Shown piece after piece: positions 16,349 to 24,331 of a stretch of 64,000 nt of DNA. Under the pieces are notes generated by a model. That model was not told the origin of the DNA. It did no database searches and worked only from the letters and a program-made list of their open reading frames with translations. Origin of the DNA: JAOUEA01 sp031364965 (GTDB lineage: Bacteria > Actinomycetota > UBA4738 > HRBIN12); NCBI GenBank assembly GCA_031364965.1, contig JANLXF010000089.1:42869-106868 (forward strand), in the 5' to 3' direction. The position numbers and the translations under genes are program-made. Within the stretch, counting starts at the first letter, position 1, and each line of letters opens with the position of its first letter.

Positions 16349-16363
16349 TGCAAATGATCTGCA
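16349..16363. promoter_or_regulatory. Fur-family-like operator upstream of tusA-dsrE
   Basis: TGCAAATGATCTGCA is a 7-1-7 imperfect palindrome. By my count it matches 12 of 15 positions of the actinobacterial Zur-type core TGAAAATGATTTTCA, and it also fits the TGCAA-N5-TTGCA form reported for Nur at 9 of 10 fixed positions. It lies ~125 bp before tusA. Binding by a Fur-family protein is an inference. Confidence 0.4.
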
Positions 16364-16486
16364 CACGCGAAGCCGGCATCGTGGGGGCCATGATCCCCGA
16401 TCGCCTCTGCTGTCAGTCCTGACACAGAGGACGTTTCGCGCAGCCCCGCACCATCCCCGCTCCTCACGCTTCCGGAGGTTTCCCGT

Positions 16487-16720
16487 ATGTCCACGACCGT
16501 TACCACCACCGTCGACGCCCGCGGCCAGTCGTGCCCCGGCCCGCTCGTCTCGCTCGCGAAGGCGTTGAAGGACGCGCGGTCGGGCGATCTGCTCGAGCTG
16601 CTCGCCACCGACCCCGGCTCCAGGTCCGATGTCCCGAGCTGGGCCGAGATCAGCGGTAACGAGCTGCTCGAGTCGGCCGAGACCGGCGACGGCTACCGCT
16701 ACCTGGTCAGGAAGGTCTGA
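16487..16720 (+). CDS. tusA: TusA-family sulfur carrier
   Basis: 77 residues, normal TusA size. DARGQSCPGPL holds the sulfur-carrying cysteine (C16) in the CPxP motif; LLELLATDPGS and DVPSWAE complete the IF3-C-like fold. TusA relays persulfide sulfur in the cytoplasm to tRNA thiolation, molybdenum cofactor or sulfur-oxidation enzymes. CGGAGGT lies 7 nt before the ATG. The next gene begins 3 nt after the stop, so the pair is an operon with a DsrE-type partner, which points to sulfane sulfur trafficking more than to tRNA modification. Confidence 0.92.
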   Translation: MSTTVTTTVDARGQSCPGPLVSLAKALKDARSGDLLELLATDPGSRSDVPSWAEISGNELLESAETGDGYRYLVRKV

Positions 16721-16722
16721 GC

Positions 16723-17292
16723 GTGGCCACGACCGAAGATCGGATCGAGGCACCGACGTACGCGGAGTTGCTCACGCGGATCGAGGCGCTCGAGGCTGCC
16801 CAGAGCCCGATCAAGAAGAAGAACAAGCTCACGATCATCGCGTGGGGGGGCGACCTCGACCGGATCTGGCCGACGACGATCCTCGCCACGACCGCCGCGG
16901 CGAGCGGGATGGAGTCCAGCGTCTTCTTCACGTTCTGGGGGCTGTTCGCGATCGTGAAGCCGGGAGTCCGCATCACCGGCGACAACTGGATGCAGAAGAT
17001 GATGTCGGCGATGAACCCGGGCTCGGCGCAGAAGGCGAAGCTTTCGCACTACCACTTCGCCGGCGCCGGCCCCGCGATGTTCAAGAAGCTGGCCTCCGAC
17101 CGGCAGGTCGCCAAGCCCGAGGAGCTGATCGAGACCGCCAAGGATCTCGGCGTGCGGCTGATCCCGTGTCAGATGACGATGGACCTGCTGGGCCTCAAGT
17201 CAGAGGACCTGATCGATGGGCTCGAGGAGCCGATCGGAGCCGCGACGGCGATCGCCGAGATGCGCGATGCCGCCGTGTCATTGTTCATCTGA
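16723..17292 (+). CDS. DsrE2-type sulfurtransferase / DsrE-DsrF-DrsH family protein
   Basis: 189 residues, GTG start 2 nt after the tusA stop. After a ~35-residue coiled stretch (LLTRIEALEAAQ) comes the DsrE fold: KLTIIAWGGDLDRIWPTTILATTAA, FFTFWGLFAI, then LIPCQMTMDLLG with the presumed active cysteine. The large form with two hydrophobic segments is usually called DsrE2; with TusA it forms persulfide relays in sulfur metabolism. Stop codons of this gene and the convergent next gene are only 2 nt apart. Confidence 0.88.
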   Translation: MATTEDRIEAPTYAELLTRIEALEAAQSPIKKKNKLTIIAWGGDLDRIWPTTILATTAAASGMESSVFFTFWGLFAIVKPGVRITGDNWMQKMMSAMNPGSAQKAKLSHYHFAGAGPAMFKKLASDRQVAKPEELIETAKDLGVRLIPCQMTMDLLGLKSEDLIDGLEEPIGAATAIAEMRDAAVSLFI

Positions 17293-17294
17293 GG

Positions 17295-17960
17295 TCAGGG
17301 CACCCACTGCTGGGCGATGCGAACGATCTCGCCGCCCGTCACCCTGATCCACCAGCCCCAGTGCTCCATGTTGGGGTAGTCGGTCTGCGCGGTCCCGTTC
17401 ACGGCCGCGCTCCACGCGTCGAGATCCCCGGCTTTCAGGTAGCAGCACGTCCCGTCAGGGACGTAGCGAACGATCGCGTCGGGTGACAGAGGCATCGTCC
17501 GCAGCGTGGGATTGTCGTTCACGATGTAGTAGTCGTTGGGCACGGGCACCTCGCCCCCGTGCTCGGCGGCCGCTTCGTTCGCGGCTTCGCCACGGAGGAA
17601 ATAGGCCAGGTCGAACGTCAATGCCGGGGTGGAGCTCCCGGAGACCGCCGTGGCGTACACGTAGTAGCGACCGTCGGGGAGCGCGTCGCCGGCGGGCTCG
17701 GGCGAGACGCTCTCGCTCGCCTCCTCCGAATGGCTCTCGCTCGGCTCGGGCGAGGTCGACGACGACGATGCCGGGGACTCGCTCGAGGGGGTCGAAGGCG
17801 TCGGGCTCGCCTGGGTGTCGGTGCCTCGGCTCGCCACAACGTATCCGAGCCCGAACGTCCCCAACGCGATCAGCGCGGCGGCGATGACGGCGATCGCGCG
17901 GTTGCGCCGCGCCCGTCCCTCGGTCGTCTGCCGTCCGTGTCCGTTGTCGCGCGCCGACAT
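17295..17960 (-). CDS. Membrane-anchored protein with Ser/Glu-rich stalk, unknown
   Basis: 221 residues. A basic N-terminus (GRARRNRAI) and one transmembrane helix (AVIAAALIALGTFGLGYVVA) precede a ~45-residue Ser/Pro/Glu stalk and a C-terminal domain of ~125 residues with LPDGRYYVYATAV, FDLAYFLRGEAANEAA, NDYYIVNDNP, DGTCCYL and ending WGWWIRVTGG. I do not recognise a named family; the domain should lie outside the cell. GGAGGAA lies 4 nt before ATG 17960, which fixes the start. Confidence 0.75.
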   Translation of the reverse strand: MSARDNGHGRQTTEGRARRNRAIAVIAAALIALGTFGLGYVVASRGTDTQASPTPSTPSSESPASSSSTSPEPSESHSEEASESVSPEPAGDALPDGRYYVYATAVSGSSTPALTFDLAYFLRGEAANEAAAEHGGEVPVPNDYYIVNDNPTLRTMPLSPDAIVRYVPDGTCCYLKAGDLDAWSAAVNGTAQTDYPNMEHWGWWIRVTGGEIVRIAQQWVP

Positions 17961-18048
17961 GCGTTCCTCCCGCGGCGTTCGCCGTCTCGACCTCTGCTCA
18001 CGATAGCTGGTCCCCAGGGGCGAGCCGCACATGTCCCGCACGGAGTGG

Positions 18049-18073
18049 TGATAGTTAGCGTTGCGAACTATCA
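18049..18073. promoter_or_regulatory. MarR operator over the -10 box of the MarR-MFS operon
   Basis: TGATAGTT (18049-18056) and AACTATCA (18066-18073) are perfect inverted repeats. The arms extend to 11 bp with one mismatch around the central GTT. The right arm overlaps TATCAT (18069-18074), the -10 box 7 nt before the ATG at 18082, so a bound repressor would block the promoter. Typical of MarR autoregulation. Confidence 0.75.
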
Positions 18074-18081
18074 TGGTGGGC

Positions 18082-18528
18082 ATGACCGCTGCGCCCCTCG
18101 CCACCATCGATCTGCCGGCCCTCGCGGCGCACCTTCGCATCTCGGTGTTCCGGACCGCCCGCAGGCTGCGGTACCAGGGCCACGCCGGGATCACGCCCAC
18201 CCTGCTGGCGGCGCTCGCTACGATCGAGCAGCACGGCCCGATGACGCCGGGCGCGCTCGCGGCTCACGAGCACATCCGCAAGCCGACGACCACCCGCATC
18301 ATCGGTTCCCTCGCCGAGCTGGCGTTGATCGAGCGCACGCCCGACCCGCTGGACGGGCGTGTGTCCTGGGTGCAGATCACGGCCGCGGGACGCAAACTCC
18401 TGCAGCGTGTCCGCCGTCGCCACGACGCCTATCTGTCGGATCGCCTCAAGCGGCTGACGCCCGATGAGCTCGAAACCCTCGGCAACGCCGCCGACATCCT
18501 CGATCGGATGACCGAGGCCGACCGATGA
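18082..18528 (+). CDS. MarR-family transcriptional regulator
   Basis: 148 residues. Winged-helix core: TPTLLAALATIEQHGPMTPGALAAHEHI (helix-turn-helix start), KPTTTRIIGSLAELALIER, then the wing DPLDGRVSWVQITAAGRKLL with the conserved D-x-R. It probably represses its own operon, using the palindrome at 18049-18073, and responds to a ligand exported by the downstream MFS protein. ATG 18082 is chosen because TATCAT lies 7 nt upstream, the usual leaderless spacing here. Its TGA overlaps the MFS start as ATGA. Confidence 0.9.
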   Translation: MTAAPLATIDLPALAAHLRISVFRTARRLRYQGHAGITPTLLAALATIEQHGPMTPGALAAHEHIRKPTTTRIIGSLAELALIERTPDPLDGRVSWVQITAAGRKLLQRVRRRHDAYLSDRLKRLTPDELETLGNAADILDRMTEADR

Positions 18529-19775
18529 GCCCGCGCGTGGACGCGGCCGTCCGTCGCACCTTCTCCTCGCTCAGTTCGTCGCGCAATTTCCGGCTGTATC
18601 TGTTCGGGCAGCTGATCTCGGCGATCGGTACGTGGATGAACTTCACGGCGTCGGCCTGGCTCGTCCTGCGGCTCACCGACAGCGGGACGGCCCTCGGTGC
18701 GAACGTCGCCCTCTACTTCCTCCCGGTCTTGCTCGTCGGCGCCTACGGCGGCGTCTTGGCCGATCGTTTCGACAAGCGCCGGATCCTGATCTGGACCCAG
18801 TCGGCCTACGCGGTCGTCGCACTCACGATGTGGGGGTTCGTGGCCACCGACCTGGTCAAGGGCCACATCTGGATCGTCTTCCTCCTGTCCCTGGCCTCGG
18901 GGTTCGTGACGGCGATCGACAATCCGTCGCGCCAGAGCTTCTACGTCGAGATGGTGGGCGAGGAGCACGTGCGGAACGCCGTGAGTTTGAACAGCGCCGC
19001 CTTCACCGGCTCCCGGGTCATCGGGCCGGCAGTGGCGGGCGTGTTGATCGCCACGGTCGGGATAGCGACGTGCTTCCTGATCGACGGCATCTCCTACGTC
19101 GCGGTCCTGACGGCGCTGCTGTTGATGCGCTCGGCCGAGCTGCACCCCCAGACACGCAGCACTCGGGAGAAAGGTCATCTCGTCGCCGGCCTGAAGTACG
19201 TGTGGCGAACCGACGAGCTCCGTCGCCCGCTCATCGCGATGGCCGTGGTGTTCACGTTCGCGTTCAACTTCGCGGTGTTCGTGCCGCTTCTCGCGGATCG
19301 CACCTTCCGAGGCGACGCCGGCACGTTCGGGATGCTCTCGGCGCTCGCCGGGGTCGGGTCGTTCCTCGGAGCGATGACGATGGCGAGCCGTGCGGCGGAG
19401 CCGCAGATGCGGGGACTCGCCCTCTGGTCGGTCGCGGCCGGGGTCGCGCTCGCGATGGCCGGGCTCGCCCCCACCCTCGCGATCGCCGCGGTCGCGATGA
19501 TCCCGATGGGCTTCGCGATCATGGCCTTCATGATCACGGGCAACACGATGCTGCAGCTCAGGGCGCTCCCGCAGGCGCGCGGGCGCGTCATGGCGCTCTA
19601 CGGGATCGTGTTCCTGGGGTCCACGCCGATCGGGGCGCCCATCGCCGGGGTGATCGGTCAACGGCTGGGGCCGCAGGTGGGGTTCGTGCTGAGCGGACTC
19701 GTCGCTGCGGGTCTCGGAGTGGGGTTGCTCTGGGCGAGGCGCCGGGTGGCCGAGGCGGCGCCCGTACCGGTCTGA
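18525..19775 (+). CDS. MFS exporter (EntS/MFS_3 type)
   Basis: 416 residues, twelve predicted membrane segments. Typical MFS_3 opening SSRNFRLYLFGQLISAIGTWMN, loop motif GGVLADRFDKRRIL (motif A), and IDNPSRQSFYVEMVG after helix 4. Proteins of this type export siderophores, macrolides or other small molecules. Translational coupling to the MarR gene suggests inducible drug or metabolite efflux. Substrate not visible. Confidence 0.9.
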   Translation: MSPRVDAAVRRTFSSLSSSRNFRLYLFGQLISAIGTWMNFTASAWLVLRLTDSGTALGANVALYFLPVLLVGAYGGVLADRFDKRRILIWTQSAYAVVALTMWGFVATDLVKGHIWIVFLLSLASGFVTAIDNPSRQSFYVEMVGEEHVRNAVSLNSAAFTGSRVIGPAVAGVLIATVGIATCFLIDGISYVAVLTALLLMRSAELHPQTRSTREKGHLVAGLKYVWRTDELRRPLIAMAVVFTFAFNFAVFVPLLADRTFRGDAGTFGMLSALAGVGSFLGAMTMASRAAEPQMRGLALWSVAAGVALAMAGLAPTLAIAAVAMIPMGFAIMAFMITGNTMLQLRALPQARGRVMALYGIVFLGSTPIGAPIAGVIGQRLGPQVGFVLSGLVAAGLGVGLLWARRRVAEAAPVPV

Positions 19776-19830
19776 GGATCCTCACCGAAGCGGTCGGTGC
19801 GTGGAGGCCGACGGGTCCCGGACGGTGGCC

Positions 19831-19859
19831 GGTGACGGTGACCGAGGGGGGTCGTCACC
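19831..19859. terminator. Possible hairpin in the 3' region of the MFS gene
   Basis: GGTGACG (19831-19837) pairs with CGTCACC (19853-19859) across a 15-nt loop, in the 201-bp gap between two convergent genes. A second short GGCGCC-GGGG-GGCGCC hairpin is at 19915-19930. Neither has a U-tract. The rest of the gap shows nothing else. Confidence 0.3.
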
Positions 19860-19976
19860 TGTGCGTACGGGGAGGGGGTACCGCTACCACCGCCCGGGAT
19901 GTCGGGTACTGCGTGGCGCCGGGGGGCGCCGTCGGGGGTCGTCCGGGAGGCTCTCGCAGCGTCCCGGTCGGTCCGA

Positions 19977-20147
19977 CTAGAAGCCGGCCTTCGAGCTCAT
20001 CGCCCGCTCGGCGGAGAGGACGATCACGTCGCGCTCCTCCTTGGAGAAGGCGAGCATCGCCGCGTACCAGCTGGGCTCGTAGGCCAGCTGGCTGCAGTCC
20101 GTGCAGCTGTCCACTTCGCCTGCTCCGTGTGTCGCGTGATCGCCCAT
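19977..20147 (-). CDS. Small CxxC protein of unknown function
   Basis: 56 residues from ATG 20147 (GGAGG 5 nt upstream); an upstream in-frame ATG at 20180, also with AGGAG, would add 11 residues. It contains DSCTDCSQLAYEPSWYAAML, a CxxC pair that could bind a metal or form a disulfide, then FSKEERDVIVLSAERAMSS. No membrane segment and no family recognised. The two palindromes just upstream (20225-20277) show that its expression is probably controlled. Confidence 0.55.
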   Translation of the reverse strand: MGDHATHGAGEVDSCTDCSQLAYEPSWYAAMLAFSKEERDVIVLSAERAMSSKAGF

Positions 20148-20224
20148 CGTGTCCTCCGAGTGCCGTCTTGACTGGTGCATCGTGCTCCTGAACCGCCCGG
20201 GAATGAATACCCGAGGGGAGGGGA

Positions 20225-20246
20225 ACTTAGCTACCACAAGCTAAGT
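20225..20246. promoter_or_regulatory. 22-bp perfect inverted repeat upstream of the CxxC protein
   Basis: ACTTAGCT-ACCACA-AGCTAAGT, an AT-rich palindrome in a GC-rich genome, on the promoter side of the small gene. Likely a repressor operator. Which regulator binds is unknown; the sequence differs from the MarR site 2 kb away. Confidence 0.6.
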
Positions 20247-20253
20247 AATCAGA

Positions 20254-20277
20254 ACTACGTACGGTGCCGTAGGTAGT
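20254..20277. promoter_or_regulatory. Second palindrome upstream of the CxxC protein
   Basis: ACTACGTACGG-TG-CCGTAGGTAGT, arms of 11 bp matching at 10 positions, beginning 7 bp beyond the first palindrome. Two different operators side by side suggest control by two factors or by one with a composite site. Confidence 0.55.
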
Positions 20278-20343
20278 CATCTCTGTCAAGGGGCGGCAGG
20301 GCGTCTCAGGATTGGGCTCAGGGCGAAGACAGGCGACGACAGA

Positions 20344-21807
20344 TCACTCGATCAGCTCGCGGTCGATCGTCCACGCCCCGCCCGGCTCGCGGCTGCTGAC
20401 GTCGATCGTCGTGCCGTCGGCCATGGCCAGCCGGAACGTTCGGAACCGCTCGCCCTCGCGCTCGACCAGCGCGGCGTGCACGACCTCGACGGGCTCCTCC
20501 ACCCCGCCCCAGAGCACGGCGCGTGGCCACTCGTCGGCGCGCGCCCCTTCGTGGAACCGGAGCCGGATCTCGGGCTCGCCTCGGATCCACCGTGGGAGCA
20601 CGGGAGCCCACAATAGGAATACGACCCCGATCAGGGCTGCCGAACCGTTCTCGCCGATCGTCGGCAACAGCACGATCGCCAGGACCGCCGCGAACAGACG
20701 CGACATGTTGTAGGCGACGTCGTAGACCGCGAACACGCGTCCTCGCAGGCCGTCGGGGACGGCCTCCTGCACCATCGTGTCGACCGGGATCTTCTTCCAG
20801 GCGAACGAGAGTCCGATCGCGAAGCTCGCGATCAGTACGGTCCAACGGTCCAGGAGCAGGCTCACCGCCAGGAGTGAGACCCCGCCGAAGACGAACGACC
20901 ACGCGACGATCCGTTCGCGAGCGAAGCGTCGATCGAGCCGTCCCACGGTCGCGAGTCCGAGGAACACCCCCACACCGCCGGCTCCGATCAACCACGAGAA
21001 CGACCCCACGCCCTGGCCGAATCGCTCTTTGAACACCACGAGGGCCAGCACGAGCACGAGGCCCTGGCCCATCTGATCCACCGAGATCGAGGCGATCGGG
21101 CCGATCGCGCGCGGCGTGCGGACGATGTGTTTGATCCCCTCGGTGAACTCGACCGCGACTCGGGTGATCTGACGGCGGAGCTGCTCGGGCGCCTCCGGAA
21201 GCTGGTGCGGTCGCAGGTCGCTCCGGATCGTGACCGCGATCGCCGACGCGACCAGCCACGCGGTGGCGGCGAGGGTCACGATCGTGCCGTTGCCGAAAGA
21301 CTCGGACACGAGGCCGCCCGCGAACACGCCGACGAGCAGCGCCACCGTGCCGCCGACCGTGGCGACGGAGTTCGCCGCCAGGAGGTCTTCGGTGGGGACG
21401 AGCCGCGGCACGACCGCCTGCGCCGTCGCCAGGAAGAACCGGTTCACCGAGGTGACCCAGAGCGCGCCCGCGTAGAAGAGCACCGCCCGCCGATCGGGGT
21501 TCAGGAGCACCAGGAACGCCGGCGCGGCGCGGAGCAGCGGCGCGACGATCATGATCTTCCGCCGCGACCAGCGGTCGATGAAGACCCCTGCGAACGGCCC
21601 GAGGATCGAGAACGGCACGATCACGATCGCCGACGCGAGCGCGAATCCGGCCGCGGTGGTGGCTCGGTCCGGAGCGAAGGCGAGCGAGGCGACCAGGGCA
21701 GCCTGGATGAGCCCGTCCGCGGTCTGGCTCACCAGCCGGATCCCGAGGAGCCGCCGGAAATCCGCGTGGCGCAGCGCATCGCGCACGCTCCCCATCTTGC
21801 CGGCCAT
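20344..21807 (-). CDS. MFS transporter with C-terminal soluble extension
   Basis: 487 residues. The first ~415 form an MFS_3-type exporter (RHADFRRLLGIRLVSQTADG, GVFIDRWSRRKIMIV motif A, VQEAVPDGLRGRVFAVYD). The last ~65 residues (EIRLRFHEGARADEWPRAV through DVSSREPGGAWTIDRELIE) are an unusual soluble, beta-rich tail. A TACGCT -10 box at 21814-21819 lies 6 nt before the ATG. Substrate unknown. Confidence 0.88.
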   Translation of the reverse strand: MAGKMGSVRDALRHADFRRLLGIRLVSQTADGLIQAALVASLAFAPDRATTAAGFALASAIVIVPFSILGPFAGVFIDRWSRRKIMIVAPLLRAAPAFLVLLNPDRRAVLFYAGALWVTSVNRFFLATAQAVVPRLVPTEDLLAANSVATVGGTVALLVGVFAGGLVSESFGNGTIVTLAATAWLVASAIAVTIRSDLRPHQLPEAPEQLRRQITRVAVEFTEGIKHIVRTPRAIGPIASISVDQMGQGLVLVLALVVFKERFGQGVGSFSWLIGAGGVGVFLGLATVGRLDRRFARERIVAWSFVFGGVSLLAVSLLLDRWTVLIASFAIGLSFAWKKIPVDTMVQEAVPDGLRGRVFAVYDVAYNMSRLFAAVLAIVLLPTIGENGSAALIGVVFLLWAPVLPRWIRGEPEIRLRFHEGARADEWPRAVLWGGVEEPVEVVHAALVEREGERFRTFRLAMADGTTIDVSSREPGGAWTIDRELIE

Positions 21808-21866
21808 GGTCCGAGCGTACCCGCGGGGGCTACGGAAACGGTGCCGTCGATGCCGATATCACCTGG

Positions 21867-23432
21867 GTGCGACGAGCGCTCTACCTGCTGCCCGCAGCGA
21901 TGCTCGCGGCCTCCTTCGTGGTGGCCGGCCGAAGCCTGTCCTCGTTCGCCGTGGCGCCCGGTGCGAACGGATCGATCGCCTTCGAGTCCGACCGCGACGG
22001 CGATCTCGACATCTTCACGATCCAGCCCGACGGGACCGCGCTCACGAAGCTCACGCAGAACACCGTCGCGGATCGCGACCCGGCCTGGTCACCCGACGGC
22101 TCGAAGATCGCGTTCGTGCGCGACGGGTGTTCGGGGACATGCCGGAACCTCTGGGTGATGAACACCGACGGGACCGGCGAGCTGCAGCTCACGAACGAGC
22201 CCTCGAGCGTGGCCGACGCCAACCCGTCCTGGTCGCCCGACGGCACCACCATCGCCTTCGCGCACCCGACGGATAACGGCGGTCAGTACTACAAGCAGAT
22301 CTGGTCGGTCCCGGCGGCCGGCGGATCGCTCACCCAGCTCACCGCGGCCGCCTTCGCGAGCTGGTCGCCGGACTGGTCCCCCGACGGCTCGAGGATCGTG
22401 TTCACCTCGACCCGCGCCGGGGATGCCGCGATCTACACGATGAACGCCGACGGCAGCGCTCAAACCAAGGTGTCGTTCGCCGGCGTCACCACGCCGCCCG
22501 CCTTCTTGCTCGGCGGTCCGTCGTGGTCGCCGGACGGCACCACGTTCGCGTTCCACGGCGCCGGGAGCGCCACGCTCGAGGTACCCAGGCTGCTGCTGTC
22601 GGACGCCGACGGCGCGAACACCCGGACCCTGTACGACCCGACCGGCGAGGTGTACCCACCCTCGTGGGCGCCCAACGGCAACAAGCTGGTCGTCACGGTG
22701 AACACGGGGAGCGGCGCGGTGACGAACATGCAGCTCTACGTCGTGAACGTCTCGACGGGCGCCGCGACGGCGCTGGCCTCGTCCGGCTCGGTGGAACAGA
22801 ACCCGAGTTGGCAGCCGGGCATCGCTGCGTCCCCGACACCGAGCGCGACCGCCTCGGCTTCCGCCTCGCCCGATCCGAGCCCGACGGCGACCCCGCCGCC
22901 TCCACCGCCGGGTGGGATCCACGTGGCGGTCACCGACGACCTCTTCACGCCGCCGACGGTCGATCTCGCGCGCGGTGGCACGATCGTGTTCGATCACCTC
23001 GGGCCCTCGCATCACACGGCCACCGACGCGACCGGGATGCTCCTGTACGACTCGGGCGCGGTCGACGACACGAGTCCGCCCACCTGGTACACCTTCGAGG
23101 CGGCGGGGGTGTATCCGTTCACGTGCCTGCTGCACCCGTGGATGGGCGGACGGGCGCGCGTGCCGCTGCGCGCGGCCCCGGCCACCGGGCTACTCGGGAA
23201 GATCCGCACCGTCACGTGGTCGACCGGCTCGGCGTCGGTCGGGTTCGTCTTCGACGTGCAGGTCCGACGTCCGGGCCAGGGATGGGCCTCGTGGCGGAAG
23301 GCCACCCCGTGGCCCTCGGCCTCGTTCCTGGCGGACGCGGGGACCGGGGGGTACCGGTTCCGCGCACGGCTCCGTGAGGTGGGGGTCGCCGCGTCGCGAT
23401 GGTCGCAGCCAGCGACGATCCGCGTGGGTTAG
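21867..23432 (+). CDS. Exported WD40-like (PD40) propeller fused to a cupredoxin domain
   Basis: 521 residues, GTG start. Signal peptide (LYLLPAAMLAASFVVAG). Residues ~30-320 have six or so PD40 repeats (DRDPAWSPDGSKIAFV, ADANPSWSPDGTTIAFA, PSWSPDGTTFAF, NPSWQPG), a TolB-like beta-propeller. After a Ser/Pro linker, residues ~345-430 form a plastocyanin-like domain (GGTIVFDHLGPSHHTATD, FTCLLHPWMGG) with His, Cys, His and Met positioned as type 1 copper ligands. A C-terminal ~85-residue domain follows. Probably extracellular copper or electron-transfer binding. There are no tol-pal genes nearby, so TolB itself is unlikely. Confidence 0.8.
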   Translation: MRRALYLLPAAMLAASFVVAGRSLSSFAVAPGANGSIAFESDRDGDLDIFTIQPDGTALTKLTQNTVADRDPAWSPDGSKIAFVRDGCSGTCRNLWVMNTDGTGELQLTNEPSSVADANPSWSPDGTTIAFAHPTDNGGQYYKQIWSVPAAGGSLTQLTAAAFASWSPDWSPDGSRIVFTSTRAGDAAIYTMNADGSAQTKVSFAGVTTPPAFLLGGPSWSPDGTTFAFHGAGSATLEVPRLLLSDADGANTRTLYDPTGEVYPPSWAPNGNKLVVTVNTGSGAVTNMQLYVVNVSTGAATALASSGSVEQNPSWQPGIAASPTPSATASASASPDPSPTATPPPPPPGGIHVAVTDDLFTPPTVDLARGGTIVFDHLGPSHHTATDATGMLLYDSGAVDDTSPPTWYTFEAAGVYPFTCLLHPWMGGRARVPLRAAPATGLLGKIRTVTWSTGSASVGFVFDVQVRRPGQGWASWRKATPWPSASFLADAGTGGYRFRARLREVGVAASRWSQPATIRVG

Positions 23433-23495
23433 CCCACCGTCGGCGGGGTCCCCCCGCGGTACGGTCGTGGCGTGGACGCGACGAGAGGGGACCCG

Positions 23496-24269
23496 ATGGC
23501 CCGCTTCAAGGTGGGGGCGCAGTTCCACCCGCAGCACACGACGATGGACGTGCTCCGAGCCGGCTGGCGCGAGGCCGACGCGCTCGGCGTCGATTCGATC
23601 TGGACGTGGGATCACTTCTACCCGCTGTACGGCGAGGCGGACGGGGCGCACTTCGAGGGGTGGTCGATGCTCGCCGCGATGGCCTGCGACACCGAGCGCG
23701 CCGAGTTCGGGATGCTCGTGACCTGCAACTCGTACCGGAACCCCGAGCTGCTCGCCGACATGGCGCGCACGATCGACCATCTGAGCCACGGCCGGCTGAT
23801 CCTCGGGATCGGGTCGGGCTGGTTCGAGCGCGACTACGACGAGTACGGGTACGACTTCGGCACGGCGATCGGGCGCCTGCAGGCCCTCGAGGCCTCGCTC
23901 CCGCGGATCGAGGCGCGCCTCGGCAAGCTCGACCCGCCGCCGGTTCGCTCACCGATGCCGCTCCTGATCGGCGGCAGCGGCGAGAAGGTTACGCTGCGGC
24001 TCGTCGCCGAACACGCCTCGATATGGAACAGCTTCGGTCCGCCCGAGACGTACGCGAAGAAGAACGCGGTGCTCGACGGATGGTGCGAGCGGATCGGCCG
24101 CGACCCCAAAGAGATCGAGCGCACGGTGCTCATCGACGACGCCGACGACATCGAGAACACCGACGCGTATCTCGAGGCGGGCGCCCAGCATCTGATCGTG
24201 GGGCTGGGGACGACGGGCGAGACCCCGTTCGACCTGGCGCCGGTGCGGGCGCTTCTCGACGCGCGGTAG
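23496..24269 (+). CDS. LLM-class F420-dependent oxidoreductase
   Basis: 257 residues, luciferase-like TIM barrel. SIWTWDHFYPLYG, NPELLADMARTIDHLSHGRLILGIGSGW and MPLLIGGSGEK are the characteristic family motifs (barrel strands, the SGGRxxLGxGxGW equivalent, and the G-G-x-x cofactor segment). Close members in Actinomycetota use coenzyme F420 to reduce or oxidise small organic substrates. ATG 23496 is preferred over GTG 23472 because GAGAGGGG lies 5 nt before it. Followed by a strong bidirectional hairpin. Substrate unknown. Confidence 0.88.
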   Translation: MARFKVGAQFHPQHTTMDVLRAGWREADALGVDSIWTWDHFYPLYGEADGAHFEGWSMLAAMACDTERAEFGMLVTCNSYRNPELLADMARTIDHLSHGRLILGIGSGWFERDYDEYGYDFGTAIGRLQALEASLPRIEARLGKLDPPPVRSPMPLLIGGSGEKVTLRLVAEHASIWNSFGPPETYAKKNAVLDGWCERIGRDPKEIERTVLIDDADDIENTDAYLEAGAQHLIVGLGTTGETPFDLAPVRALLDAR

Positions 24270-24278
24270 CCACCCGTA

Positions 24279-24313
24279 ACGGCGACCGGGCTCCCGAAGA
24301 GCCCGGTCGCCGT
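24279..24313. terminator. 15-bp perfect hairpin between convergent LLM and ino1 genes
   Basis: Arms 24279-24293 and 24299-24313 (ACGGCGACCGGGCTC and its complement) are fully complementary with a CCGAA loop. It lies 9 bp after one stop and 18 bp before the other and should terminate transcription from both sides. There is no U-tract, as is common in Actinomycetota. Confidence 0.85.
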
Positions 24314-24331
24314 GCAATGGGGCCGCGATGG

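Noticed and set aside
19915..19930. GGCGCC-GGGG-GGCGCC hairpin as a definite terminator
   Set aside because: A 6-bp GC stem is expected often by chance at this G+C content, and it lacks a U-tract.
21867..23432. TolB of a Tol-Pal system
   Set aside because: Only the PD40 repeats match. The protein carries a cupredoxin domain and no tolQ, tolR, tolA or pal gene is near; an actinobacterium would not be expected to have Tol-Pal.
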